Source: UBA6164 sp964344155 (lineage in GTDB: Bacteria; Patescibacteriota; Gracilibacteria; BD1-5; UBA6164). Taken from it: 64,000 nt of DNA. Positions 46,550 through 56,659 of this stretch are shown piece after piece (the stretch's first letter is position 1; every line of letters begins with the position of its first letter). The stretch lies in assembly GCA_964344155.1 (NCBI GenBank), contig CAYFMG010000001.1, positions 1 to 64,000 of the forward strand. Reading direction: 5' to 3'. The position numbers and the translations under genes are program-made. The notes beneath the pieces were generated by a model that saw only the letters and a list, made by a program, of their open reading frames with translations, had not been told where the DNA came from and did not search any database.

Positions 46550-47349
46550 CTATTATTATGATTTTAATTGTTAGCTTTATAGTATTTAACTATAAGGTCT
46601 TTTTATGAAACCATTATGTTTCTTTAGCAAATAAGGATTATGCACTCAAAAACTTTACTTGAGCATTAGCTTGATATAATAATGCTTCTTCTTATATAGA
46701 TTCTAAGGCTTTAGAATTTAATTTATGAAATACATATTATAAAATATGAGAAACTGAAAAAGATCTTAATAAAAAGATAGAAAATTATACAGAATCTTTA
46801 TGAAAATATGAATCTCTTTTAAATAAAGCAAGTGAGTTGGATGATGAAGAAGTAAAAGATGTAAGATATAACTATGAATATGTAAAAAAGAAGCTAGAAG
46901 AATTAAATAAAGATAAGCAAGAACAGGATAATAAGCAAGATAAACAGGAACAGGATAAAAAAGAAGAAGAAAAAAAAGATGATAAAGAAAATAAACAAGA
47001 ACAAAATAAAAAACAAGAGGAGGAAAAGAAAGAAAATAATCAAAAACAAGAAAAACAAAAACAAGAAAAACAAAATGAAAATAAACAGGAGCAAGATGAA
47101 AAACAGGATAAAGAAGATAAGAAAGAACAAAGTAAGCAAGAACAGGATAAAGAGGAACAACAAAAACAAGAGCAAGAACAACAAAAACCTAAATTATCAC
47201 CTGAGCAACAAAAACAACTAGAAGAATATATAGAAAGATTAAAACAGGAACAAAAAGAAAATAGACAGCATTATAACGTGAAAGAAGAAAAAAGATCTAA
47301 TCCTATATTTGATCAGATCTATAATAGATGAGATGAAAAAGATTGGTAA
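46531..47349 (+). CDS. BatC/BatE-like TPR protein with long Gln/Lys/Glu tail
   Basis: 272 residues: N-terminal membrane helix (QVTIIMILIVSFIVFNYKVFL), two or three TPR-like helix pairs (NKDYALKNFTGALAGYNNAS, FNLGNTYYKIGETE) and then about 110 residues made almost only of K, E, Q, D and N (about 130-240), with loosely repeated EQDK/KQEQ units, before a short ordered C-terminus (LEEYIERLKQEQKENRQHY). Last gene of the Bat cluster, followed by a hairpin. Tail length probably varies between strains because of its repeated codons. Confidence 0.8.
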
Positions 47350-47350
47350 T

Positions 47351-47380
47351 AAAAAAGAAGCTTTTAAAAGCTTCTTTTTT
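47351..47380. terminator. Bidirectional hairpin terminator
   Basis: Perfect 30-bp palindrome AAAAAAGAAGCTTTT / AAAAGCTTCTTTTTT between the Bat cluster and the converging ybaB gene. Confidence 0.9.
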
Positions 47381-47384
47381 TGTT

Positions 47385-47729
47385 TTACATACCAGGTAAT
47401 CATCCCATACCACCTCAGTTCATCATATCTCACATACCCATAGATTGCATAACACCTTGCATTTTTTCAGCGGCTACCTCTTGAGATTTTTTAACTCATT
47501 TATTAACAGCTTCTTTTATAGCATTTTCTAATGCTTCTTTTTGTTCTTTGTTTAATCCTGGAACTAAATCATCAGTTTCAAAATCAACTTTTTCAACTTT
47601 CATTTCACCATTAACAGTTATAACTAAACCATTAACTTCAGCTTCAATAAAAGTATTTTCTAATTCTTTTTTTACTTTCATAGCTTCTTGTTGAAGCTTC
47701 ATCATTTCTCAAGCTTTTGAAAAATCCAT
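47385..47729 (-). CDS. ybaB: YbaB/EbfC-family nucleoid-associated protein
   Basis: 114 residues. MKLQQEAMKVKKELENTFIEAEVNGLVITVNGEMKVEKVDF ... LENAIKEAVNKG follows the YbaB/EbfC pattern of helix, three strands and long helix, forming a DNA-binding dimer. The tail MGMGDMMNGGGMGGLPGM is typical of the family; here its glycines are a mix of TGA, GGT and GGA. No dnaX or recR next to it, unlike many bacteria. Confidence 0.88.
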
Positions 47730-47808
47730 ATTCTATTATTTAAATATTAAAAATTGTGAAAAGATTATATATATTAATATTAAAATTTCAAATAAAATTT
47801 TAATTTTT

Positions 47809-47836
47809 TTGCATAATTTTTTTTATATGATATTAT
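47809..47836 (+). promoter_or_regulatory. Promoter for the acidic coiled-coil gene
   Basis: TTGCAT, 16-base spacer, TATTAT; start codon 33 bases downstream of the -10. Confidence 0.5.
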
Positions 47837-47868
47837 ATTAGTATATTTACAATATAATTATAAAAAAT

Positions 47869-48477
47869 ATGGCTAATCCAGCAGTTACTGATGAATCAGA
47901 TTTATTAATCTTACCAGAGGAAGAAGGATCAGATATTACATTTGATGAAGCTCCTATTGTTGAAGAAAATAATTCTGAAGATGCAGAATTAATTACATTT
48001 GATGAAACTCCAGAAGTTTCAGAAGAACAAGCTGAAGAATCAACAGAAGCTCCACTTGAAATTCAAGAAGATAGTTCTGATTTATTTGATTTATGATCAG
48101 TAGAACAAGAAAATCAACCAGAAGAACAAGCTGAAGAAACACCAAAACAAGATTCTAGTATTGATTTAACAGATTCATTAGATCTAGGTTCTCAAGACTC
48201 AGACTTAACAATAGACTCAACAGATACTCAAGAAGTATTTAGTTTAGAAGATGCTACTAATTCATATATTTCTCAACTTGAAAAAAGAAAAGATCAAATT
48301 TCTGATAATATAACAAAAGATGAGGATGAAATTGCAGCTAGAAAAGATCAAATAAGCTCATTAAATAATGAAATTACTGATTTTAATAATAATATAAAAG
48401 AATTAAAATCTGAAAATACTGAAATCGATAAAAAAATCGGATTAGTTTCAGGAAAAGCTAAAACTACCAAAAAATAG
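47869..48477 (+). CDS. Acidic repeat and coiled-coil protein of unknown function
   Basis: 202 residues. Residues 1-130 are highly acidic and serine-rich, with a motif repeated about every 25-35 residues (DITFDEAP, LITFDETP, then DLFDLGS, SLDLGS). The C-terminal 70 residues form a coiled coil (YISQLEKRKDQISDN...IAARKDQISSLNNEITDF). No signal peptide. Glycine codons are mainly GGN. Monocistronic with its own promoter. Not recognised; composition suggests a flexible scaffold with a dimerising end. Confidence 0.78.
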
Positions 48478-48525
48478 ATTGCATATATTATGATTAGGAA
48501 ATAAAATGCAAGGGATTAGGAAAAT

Positions 48526-48553
48526 AAAAAAGCTAGATTAATCTAGCTTTTTT
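48526..48553. terminator. Bidirectional hairpin terminator
   Basis: Perfect 28-bp palindrome AAAAAAGCTAGATT / AATCTAGCTTTTTT; contains the stop of the minus-strand HAD gene. Confidence 0.88.
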
Positions 48554-49101
48554 ATTTTTGGTTCAGAATTATTAGATTCCATTTCAACAAGCATTATTTC
48601 TAGCTTTGTTCATAGAAAATCTTCTATAAAATTTTTATATTCTATAAAGTATTTAGGTCTATCTTCATATATAGTTATCTTACTTGGGATAAATCATAGC
48701 TCATCAACAACATATCTTATTGTCTCAGCTACTTTATCTTCAGCACTTGGAACTATTCTTACATTTATATGATTGACATTAGCTGCAATAATTTTTTTTG
48801 TTTGAAACTCTTCAATTCATACAGTTAAAATAAGATCATGGTTTTTTCTTAATTTAGAAGTTATTATACTAGGATATTTTGTATCTATATATACTTCTTC
48901 AACTATTTTATCAATTAGATTATTTTCTATTATAAAGTCATTTCACTGTTTTCATCTTCTTCATTTTCTATAATCTTTATCTATTACTTCTTTTGTAGAA
49001 AAGATTGTATCATCAAAATCTGTTATTATTAGATCATTATTACTTTTTTTTAGATTTTGAAATTTTTCTTTTAGATTTCTTAATTCTTGTTTATCAAACA
49101 T
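48538..49101 (-). CDS. HAD-like hydrolase
   Basis: 187 residues with the HAD motif I sequence LIITDFDDTIFSTKE (DxDxT) and a later acidic motif IYEDRPKYF at about residue 150. Motif II could be the threonine/serine in SIITS. A small cap of about 60 residues follows motif I. It starts three bases after the ileS stop codon on the same strand, so it is probably cotranscribed with ileS. Substrate unknown. Confidence 0.65.
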
Positions 49102-49103
49102 TA

Positions 49104-52100
49104 TTATTTTTTTAATTTTAAATTAATATTTAAGTCCTCTAATTCAATATCTTTATCAATATTAGTAGAGCTAATATCTTTAACTATTGTAGATAAAGTT
49201 TCTGTTTCTATATATTTTTTGAAATTAGAAACTATTTCATCTGCTCAACTTATAGATACCTCTATTCTATCATCAACTTCATAATCAGCCTCTTTTCTAG
49301 CTTCTTGTATTTGTCTTACAATATCTCTAGCATATCATTCTAGTTTTAGCTCATTTGTTATATTATTATCCATTGCTATAACCATTCAGAATCATGCTTC
49401 AATTAAAGATTCTGAGTCAGATGCTTCAAAAACAAGTTCAAAATCTCATTCTTCAAGTTCGAAATCTCATACTTTTACATTTCAGTTATCCAAAATCTCA
49501 AAATTACCAGATTTTGCTTCACTCATTATAAATTTTACATCTTTTCAGAATTTTGGTCAGATATTTCTACCATTTGGTTTACATATTTGTTTAGCAAGAG
49601 TATTACCATCTACAACTAGTACTTCTTTTACATTTAATTCTTCTTTTATTATATCAGTATAATAATCAGAAAACTCTTCAGTTACTGTAATAGAGTTTAG
49701 TGGTTGTCTTACTCTTATTTTTTGATTTGCTCTCCATGCTAGTCATAGAGTAATTGTTTTTTGAACTTTGTCTGTTAGAGAGTTTAGATCATTATCTATT
49801 AAGTTTTCATCAAAAGTAGGGAAGTCTTCTAGATGGACAGATCTTTTTCAAGTTAATTCTTTATAAATATGTTCTGAAATAAATGGCATAAATGGAGCTA
49901 TTATTTTAGTTGTTTCAACCAATACTTCATAAAGAGTTTCATAAGCTTCTAGCTTATCTCAGTCATTTTCTGATTTCCAGAATCTTTTTCTAGATCTTCT
50001 TATATACCAATTAGTTAAATTATCCATAAATTTAACAATAGGTTTAGAAGCATCATTTAATTTATAATTATCAAAACCGTTACTTACTTCTTTTGTTAAT
50101 TGATTTAATTCAGAAATAAGCCATTTATCTAAATTATTATTTCTTGTTTTATTTCAAGTTGATTTGAAATTATCAATATTGGCGTAAGTAGTGAAGAAAT
50201 AATATGTATTCCATAATGGAAGAATTACTTTTTTAACTACTTCTTCTACTCAGTTTTCAGCAAATCTAAAATCTTGAGCTTCAACAACAGGAGAGTTCAT
50301 TAAATACAATCTCATAGCATCTGCTCAGTATTTATCAAAAATATGTTTAGGATCTGGATAGTTTTTTAATGATTTACTCATTTTTTTACCATCTTCAGCT
50401 AGTACTATACCGTTTACTATTACATTTTTCATTGGAGCTTTATCAAATAAAGCTGTTCCAAGAATAAGTAATGTATAGAACCATCATCTTGTTTGATCAA
50501 GTCATTCTGCTATAAAGTCAGCAGGGAACTTAAACTCATTTTCATTTTCAAAAGGGTAGTGTTTACTGGCATAAGGCATACTTCATGATTCAAACCAACA
50601 ATCAAGTACTTCAGAAACTCTAGTTAATTCAGTCCCTGTTTTTGGATGTTTTAGTTTTATTTCATCAACAAAATGTTTATGAATATCAACTTCATTTCAA
50701 CTATTTGTAAAATAATATTTTCAATCTTTTTCTTCTATTTGTCAGAAGTCTTTATTTAATTCATATAATTCTTTTACTGAGCCAATACAAATTTCTTCTG
50801 ATTTATCAGCTGATTGCCATACTGGTATAGCTGATCCCCAATACCTATTTCTTGATATATTCCAATCTCTTGCTTCAGATACCCATTTACCAAATCTACC
50901 ATTTTTTATAATTCATGGTACCCAAGTGATATCCTGATTATTTGCTACCATTTTATCTCTAATTTTTTCAACTGCTACATACCAAGCTGAAATTCATCTG
51001 TAGATAAGTGGAGTATCACATCTCCAACAGTGAGGATATGAATGATCAATAGTACCTATATGAATATGGTGTTTTTGATCTTTTATTTCTGAAATAACTT
51101 CTTCATTGAAGTCAAATACAAATAAAGAGTTTTTATCTATTAGATTACAAGTTTTACCATCATCTCAAATATGGCTTACAAAACCTAGTTTTTCATTTTT
51201 TCAAATAAGATTATCATCTTCTCAGTAGGCAGGAGCTATATGAACTATACCTGTTCAGCTTTCTGTTGTTACATGATGTCCAAGTACTACAGAAAAAGCA
51301 TTTTCTCATAACTCTACTCATACTCACATGTCTTCTCACATGTCTTCTATTTTTGTTTTTATATCAGGGAAAAGAGCTTCATATTTAATTCATACTAAAC
51401 AACTTCCTGGATATTCTCTTACAATATTATAATCTTCTTCATTTTTATAGTATGTTCAAACTCTATCTTTTGCTAATATATAAGTGTCTCAAGATTTATT
51501 ATCTTTTAATTCTACATAAATAATATCTTTTCAAACAGCTAATCATAGGTTAGTATATAGTGTCCAAGGTGTAGTTGTCCAAGCTAGTATGTATTTATTT
51601 TCTGAATCTTTAATTTTGAATTTTACAGTTACAGTTTTACTTTGTTTATCTTTATATCCTTGATTTACTTCAAAGTTTGAAAGAGGGGTAGTACATCTAG
51701 GACAATAAGGTACAACTCTATTTCATTCATATATTAATCATTTATCATATAGAGATTTATAGACCCACCAAACAGACTCCATGAAATCTGTATCCATAGT
51801 TTTGTAATCATTTTCCATATCTACCCATCTTCACATTCTATCTACTGTTTTTTTCCATTCAGTAGCATATGTAAATACATTTTCTCTACATGTTTCGTTA
51901 AATTTATGTACTCATACCTTTTTTTCTATATCATCTTTTCCAGATATTTCTAATTTTTTTTCAACAATATTTTCAATAGGTAATCAGTGACAATCCCAAC
52001 CAAATTTTCTGTCTACTCTATATCATTTCATAGTTTGATATCTTGGTATTACATCTTTTATTGTACCTGCTAAAATATGTCCATAGTGAGGTGTACCTGT

Positions 52101-52256
52101 TGCAAAAGGAGGGCCATCATAAAAATTAAATTCTTCTGAGTTATTTCTATTATTAATAGATTCTTCGAAAATGTTATTTTCTTTCCAAAAATCTAGTATA
52201 TTTTCCTCAAGTTTAGGAAAACTTTGTTTTGGGTTTACTTTTTCAAAATTAGTCAT
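49104..52256 (-). CDS. ileS: Isoleucyl-tRNA synthetase
   Basis: 1050 residues, class I synthetase. The HIGH motif is PHYGH (56-60) and KMSKS is at about residue 600 (LAEDGKKMSKSLKNY). The editing domain lies between; GWDCHGLPIE and TTTPWTL are present. Zinc-type cysteine pairs occur in CPRC and CWRC. Length and features such as GGKDWN-like RDWNISRNRYWG fit the long, eukaryote/archaea-like IleS type, which is often resistant to mupirocin. The start is inside the preceding small gene (eight-base overlap ATGACTAA). A probable T-box leader controls this unit. Confidence 0.96.
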
Positions 52257-52665
52257 GTTTTTTTAAGTTAAAATCTAAAGTTATCAAGTAATCAATTATT
52301 CTTTTTGTTAAGTCTGTTGTTGTTTCTAAGTCTAATAATTCTTCTTGGTACAAGTATCTTGGGTTTGAGAAAAATCAATTAGGTTTTATTTCTGAATCTC
52401 AAATGTAAGTATCATATACATCTATAGTAGCTTTTGCTTTTTTACCAATATTACATCAGCGAATCCTAAAAAACTTTTTTCTTACATCCACATTATCAAT
52501 TCAGAGTCTAGAGTAAAAACTTCTTATTAATCATGCTTTTATTTTCTCTCAATTAAAAACTTCTCAATAAGGTAAAACAGTTACAGTTTCTCATCTACAA
52601 TCTTTTTTATCAACAGATAATACTTTATCTTTGTTACATATAATTCAGGTTGGTAGGTGTATCAT
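52249..52665 (-). CDS. Small protein of unknown function, upstream of and overlapping ileS
   Basis: 138 residues, soluble, with cysteines CNKD, DCRG and RGCNIG that do not form a clear zinc motif. Segment VRKKFFRIRGCNIGKKAKATIDVYDTYIG looks like a beta-rich basic surface. It sits between the T-box-like leader and ileS and overlaps ileS by eight bases, so it is under the same control. No family recognised. Confidence 0.68.
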
Positions 52666-52690
52666 ATTTTACTATACTCTACAAAAATAA

Positions 52691-52720
52691 AAAGCACAAA
52701 AAAATAATTTTTTGTGCTTT
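52691..52720 (-). terminator. Attenuator hairpin in the ileS leader
   Basis: AAAGCACAAAAAA and TTTTTTGTGCTTT pair; on the minus strand the hairpin is followed by TTATTTTTGT, 26 bases before the first gene. It is positioned where a T-box terminator is expected. Confidence 0.7.
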
Positions 52721-52880
52721 CGGTCCCTATAAAAACTATGAGGGAAGGTACCACCTAAAGCTTTACTTGATTTATTTATTTGAGGTTCTAATAGGGAATT
52801 ATGTACTCCTTTTCTTCCTCAGAAACTCGTGGTTGATAGCCACTCAAACGTTTGTTTAGTTACAGCAATATGAAAAAACC
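52691..52880 (-). promoter_or_regulatory. Probable T-box riboswitch controlling ileS
   Basis: The 355-bp gap 52666-53020 has no gene but is structured. On the minus strand it contains AGGTGGTACC (52747-52756), the core of the T-box sequence that pairs with the tRNA 3' end, 27 bases before an intrinsic terminator. Upstream stems include GTGG-CTATCAA-CCAC (52829-52843) and GGAGTAC...GAACCTC. Two isoleucine codons sit in possible specifier positions: AUU at 52790-52792 (followed by A-GAA, as in a loop E) and AUC at 52835-52837. Stem I appears shortened, and I did not fold the RNA, so the specifier is not decided. The setting upstream of an aminoacyl-tRNA synthetase gene supports the call. Confidence 0.7.
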
Positions 52881-52994
52881 TGATATTTTGGAAAAAATAT
52901 TAGTTGTAAATTAGCTTGTATTTTAAGCTAAAAACAAAGGATTAAGGCTTTTTATATTATTGTAACCAGCAATAATATATCATATATATTATAG

Positions 52995-53031
52995 AAAAAA
53001 ACTAAAAAAGCAAGGCTTTTTTAGTTTTTTT
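52995..53031. terminator. Hairpin terminator
   Basis: 17-bp arms AAAAAAACTAAAAAAGC / GCTTTTTTAGTTTTTTT with loop AAG; right arm includes the stop of the minus-strand gene. Confidence 0.85.
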
Positions 53032-54331
53032 CTAATTCTTTAAAATTATCAGGATAAAAATCAGTTTCACTTAGAGTTTCGTATCTATCTTTTGACGTAT
53101 ATATATTACATCTATTTCATCTATCTATTTGTATAAGAGGTTCTAGTAAATAATTTAATAAGTGAGTTTTATCAAGTTTTTCTACCATATCAGGATTATC
53201 TTTGAAAAATTCATTTATTACTAGTCTAATATAGTTTTCTGTAATGTATCAATCTAGTCTAATCATAGTAAGTAATATTTTTCATAAATAATATACAGGA
53301 TCAGATTTTAATATATCTTCTTCTTTATTTCATTCTAGAGATGCTCTAAATTCTATATTACAACCATTAACTTTTCAAAGTATTTTTAAGTCCATATATC
53401 ATTTATTTGTAGTTGCTTTTTTCTTTTCAGACATTTTTCATAACTCTGTTTTAAAACTAGGTGTTATATTATTGTTATCTAATATTTTTCATATATCAAA
53501 GTTTTTGTTTTTTACTTTTTCTATTTTTTCTTCAAATAGTGTTGTATAAAAATGATTTAAAAGTATAGAAGCTTCTTCTTGATTTTTACATACAAGCTCC
53601 ATTCATACGGGATCTTTTATAAGTTCAGATGAACTATATTCTGGAAAATATATTATTTTTAATAGAGCTGAACTAGATTTTTTTCATCTAAATTTTAATT
53701 TAAAGTCTATTATTTTTCAGTTTAATACTACTGTACAGTTATATTGTTTATATTGCATCAACATATCAAAATCTTGTACTTGTATTCAAGGAGCTATTCT
53801 TTCTCTTACTATTTCTTTAGCATTTTTTTCTGCTTCAGTTATTTTAGGGTTTTCTAAAATATCATTTACTCAATATATTATTTTAGATATTCTACAGTGA
53901 GTTTGAGATACTCTTATTCATTTTTCACTTACTCTTAGAAACTCTATTACATCATTTCATAGTATTCATTCTTTATTAGGTGTTATCGAGAAAAAAGCTA
54001 GTTTATTTTTTTTGATTTCGTTTCAAACATTTCTATACAGTGTATTATGTAAAAAATCAACAGCATCAATAAATAATATATTTAGTTTTTCTATTCATTC
54101 AGCTGTTCTAATATCAACATCTATTTTACTCTTTATTATTTTTACTATTTCATCATCATTTAATCCTCTAGTATTAAATGTATCATTAACTGTTACATGA
54201 GAGTTTTTTGTTCATTTTTTAGTAAAGACTTTTTTTACTATATCTGAATTATCAAGTAATGAAAAATCTTTAAGTAGTGTTTCTCTACTTCATGATAATA
54301 TTGGATATTCTTTATATTCGCTATATTTCAT
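53021..54331 (-). CDS. Protein with RelA/SpoT-fold-like segments, function unknown
   Basis: 436 residues, soluble. In the middle, LKFRGKKSSSALLKIIYFPEYSSSELIKDPVGMELVCKN resembles the RxKxxxSxxxK...DxxGxR block of RelA/SpoT synthetase domains, and later ATTNKGYMDLKILGKVNGCNIEFRASLEG resembles the KxxGYxSxHxxV...xExQxRT block. The catalytic aspartate/glutamate positions are only partly conserved (R to E, QIRT to FRAS), so it may be a catalytically dead or diverged nucleotidyltransferase. The N-terminal 170 residues (FIDAVDFLHNTLYRNVGNEI) are unrecognised. A SpoT-like hydrolase is encoded at 7452-8558. The assignment is tentative. Confidence 0.45.
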
Positions 54332-54385
54332 ATGTTTTTTATTTATTATATTTTTATTTATTTTAACATTTATTCTAAAAAAACA

Positions 54386-54414
54386 AAATAAAGTCTAGTA
54401 AAAAGACTTTATTT
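54386..54414. terminator. Hairpin terminator
   Basis: AAATAAAGTCT and AGACTTTATTT around an AGTAAAA loop; contains the stop of the yjjX-like gene. Confidence 0.75.
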
Positions 54415-54942
54415 ATAATATTTATTGTAAAAAGTTGGAATAGCACTTAGGAAGGCAAGTCTAAATTGATCTTTTCTTGTTAACATATCATCGCTCCAGT
54501 GTCAGAATGCTCATGTTTTTTTACTTGCTTTTTCTACTCATGTTATTTCTGATAATACAGGTCATAATTCTTCACCATTTTCATATATTCTTTTTCTGAA
54601 AATTTCAGGCACTTCCATTTTATTAGAAAATCAGAAATGTCATTTTCAATTATTATCAAGTATGTATACTACTCAGAAAAGGTATGCTTTATCTTCTACC
54701 ATAGTTGTTCATCATTCCATACCTATATATAGATCAGCTTTTACTTCTTTTTTTGAATTAATTGCTCTATTTTTTGCTCAAGTCATATTTTCTTCCAAAC
54801 TTGTAGGCATGTCAGATATTTCAGAATCAACTTTGAGTGTTATAAATTCTATTTCTTGTCATTCAAAGTAAATACATTTTTCTATAGCTTCTTCTATAGC
54901 TGCTACCTTTGGAGGAGATTGTGTTCAGATTGCTATTCTCAT
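54409..54942 (-). CDS. yjjX: Inosine/xanthosine triphosphatase (YjjX family)
   Basis: A 177-residue protein. IAIGTQSPPKVAAIEEAI, DMPTSLEENMTGAKNRA, DLYIGMEGG and KKTGAFGHWSDDMLTRKDQF give the P-site, acidic and C-terminal GxxxTxxxLTR-type motifs of the NTPase_I-T family. It removes inosine and xanthosine triphosphates from the nucleotide pool. Two bases separate it from the HAD phosphatase gene. The IMPDH-type alternative is excluded by length. Confidence 0.82.
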
Positions 54943-54944
54943 TT

Positions 54945-55565
54945 TTATTTATTTAGTTTTGTTAAAATAGTGTCTATATCAGTAACTGTTTCTAATTCAT
55001 ACTTATCTTTCTTTTGATTTCAAATGTGGATAAAATCTATTCATGCTTGATTAGCATACATTCTATCAGGTGTTCAATCTCAAATATATACACTTTTCTG
55101 AAAAAAATCATCATCCAAACTATGGTCTTTGAATATATTAAGGTGGTCCATTCATTTTAATATTTTTTCACTTCAGTATACTAGTTCAAAACAGTTTAGT
55201 ATTCATCAAGTATTTAAATATTTGATAGCAGTTTGAGTTGAATTTCAGGTTGTTAAAAATAATTTATAGTTTTTTGATAATTCTTTTATTTTTTCAGGAA
55301 CTCATTCAAAGTAAACACATTCATTTTGATATAATCTTTCGTAAATACCATCTTTTACTTTTTCTATATCAGTATTTGTTCATTCATAAATTACTATTAA
55401 TTGTTCAATAAGAGGCATTCATCAGTTACTTGATAGAATGTATTCAGCTTTTTCTATATCTGTATTTGGTATAGTTTTCATATAATTTAAACAGATTTTT
55501 AATGTATCACTCATAGATTCTACAAGTGTGCCATCTAGATCGAATATTAAGTATTTTTTTATCAT
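54945..55565 (-). CDS. HAD-superfamily phosphatase (phosphoglycolate phosphatase-like)
   Basis: A 206-residue HAD hydrolase: LIFDLDGTLVESM (motif I), LTTGNSTQ (motif II), a lysine at EKILKG (motif III) and IGDGTPDRMYANQAG (motif IV). A helical cap of subclass I lies between motifs I and II. The start codon lies in ATGATAA, the overlap with the shikimate-kinase-like gene. Substrate unknown; phosphoglycolate or small sugar phosphates are typical. Confidence 0.82.
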
Positions 55566-56218
55566 ACTTTTTGTATTTGGTTATCAGGAATATAAAGTCA
55601 GTTTTTTTCAATAAATGCTATAAAATCATTATAAACAACTTCTTTACTAGCTTTTACTTCATCTTCATTATTTATATCAATAAAACCTTGATCCCTTACT
55701 ACAAACTTTAAATCTCTAGTAGCTCTATAAAAACTTCTTCTATCATCAAGTACTTCTTTTAATGTTTTTCAATCACTCATTCAGATTATTCTATCATCTT
55801 TCATTAACTCTAATCTATGAATTATTTTTTCTACATCTTCTTTTATATATATAACTTTTCAGTCTTGTCTTAAATATCTCATAGTATCTATATTTAAAGG
55901 AAGACTTCCTGAAGCTGATAAAATGGTAGGTTCTAAAAAAAATAACTGTTTTCACATAAAACCTTCTAATTTAATAAAATTGTCATCTCATAATAATTTA
56001 ACTAAATCAGAAACTAAGGTATTAGATATATCTTCTGGTTTTATTCAATTAGGTCTTAAGTTTAATATTCATATAACTTCTTCAGCAGTTTCATTATTTA
56101 TTTTTTCAAGGACATCATCATCAAAATCAACAAAATTATATTTTAGTTCAGATGCTAATCTTTTTCATATACTTGTTTTACCTGCTCAAGGCATAGCTGT
56201 TAAAGTAATGTTATTCAT
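55559..56218 (-). CDS. Shikimate kinase-family P-loop kinase
   Basis: 219 residues. MPGAGKTSIGKRLA is the P-loop (a T/S follows GK), FVDFDDDV the Asp pair that binds Mg and substrate, and the C-terminal half has SASGSLPLN in place of the GGG loop, RYLRQDGKVIYI and the lid region HRLELMKDDR ... DDRRSFYRATRDLKFV. The order matches shikimate kinases, although the glycine-rich substrate loop differs and about 45 extra residues occur in the middle. Gluconate kinase or another small-molecule kinase is possible. Other shikimate pathway genes are not visible, so the real substrate may differ. Confidence 0.65.
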
Positions 56219-56278
56219 AATTATTTGTAATATACTTTAAATTTTGACTTATTATTTATATTTTTATTAAAAAGTCAA

Positions 56279-56650
56279 TTATTTTTTGGCAATTACTTCT
56301 ATCTCAACTAAAGCTCATAGTGGTAGTTTTGTAACTTCAATAGTGCTTCTTGCTGGTTTTTGAGGAAAGTATTCTCAGTATACAGTGTTCATTTTTGGAA
56401 AATCATCCATATTTTTAAGAAAAACGGTTGTTTTTATTACGTTTTCGATATGATATCAAGCATCAGCCAATACGGCTTCTAAATTTTTACATACTCTACG
56501 TGTTTGACTTTCTATATCATCTCAAACAAGAGTCATTGTTTCAGGATTTAATCCTATTTGTCATGAAGTATATATAGTATCTCAAAGATCTATTGCTTGA
56601 GAATATGGTCAAATAGCTTCAGGAGCATGAGTAGTATTAATTTTTATCAT
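56279..56650 (-). CDS. ridA: RidA/YjgF/YER057c-family enamine deaminase
   Basis: 123 residues. APEAIGPYSQAI, TIYTSGQIGLNPET, NLEAVLADAGYHIENVIKTTVFLKNMDDF, and KPARSTIEVTKLPLGALVEIEVIA match the RidA family with the catalytic arginine in PARST. RidA hydrolyses reactive enamines made by threonine dehydratase, whose gene is directly upstream with nine bases between, so the two work in sequence. Confidence 0.95.
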
Positions 56651-56659
56651 AATTTTTTA

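Noticed and set aside
46903..47184. Minus-strand hydrophobic open frame of 93 codons
   Set aside because: It is the mirror of the K/E/Q-rich tail of the TPR gene; reverse complement of AAA/GAA/CAA yields Phe/Leu/Ile. No independent support.
52690..52990. tmRNA or RNase P RNA in the structured gap
   Set aside because: No tRNA-like ends, CCA or RNase P conserved blocks; T-box core, terminator and the downstream ileS fit a T-box leader better.
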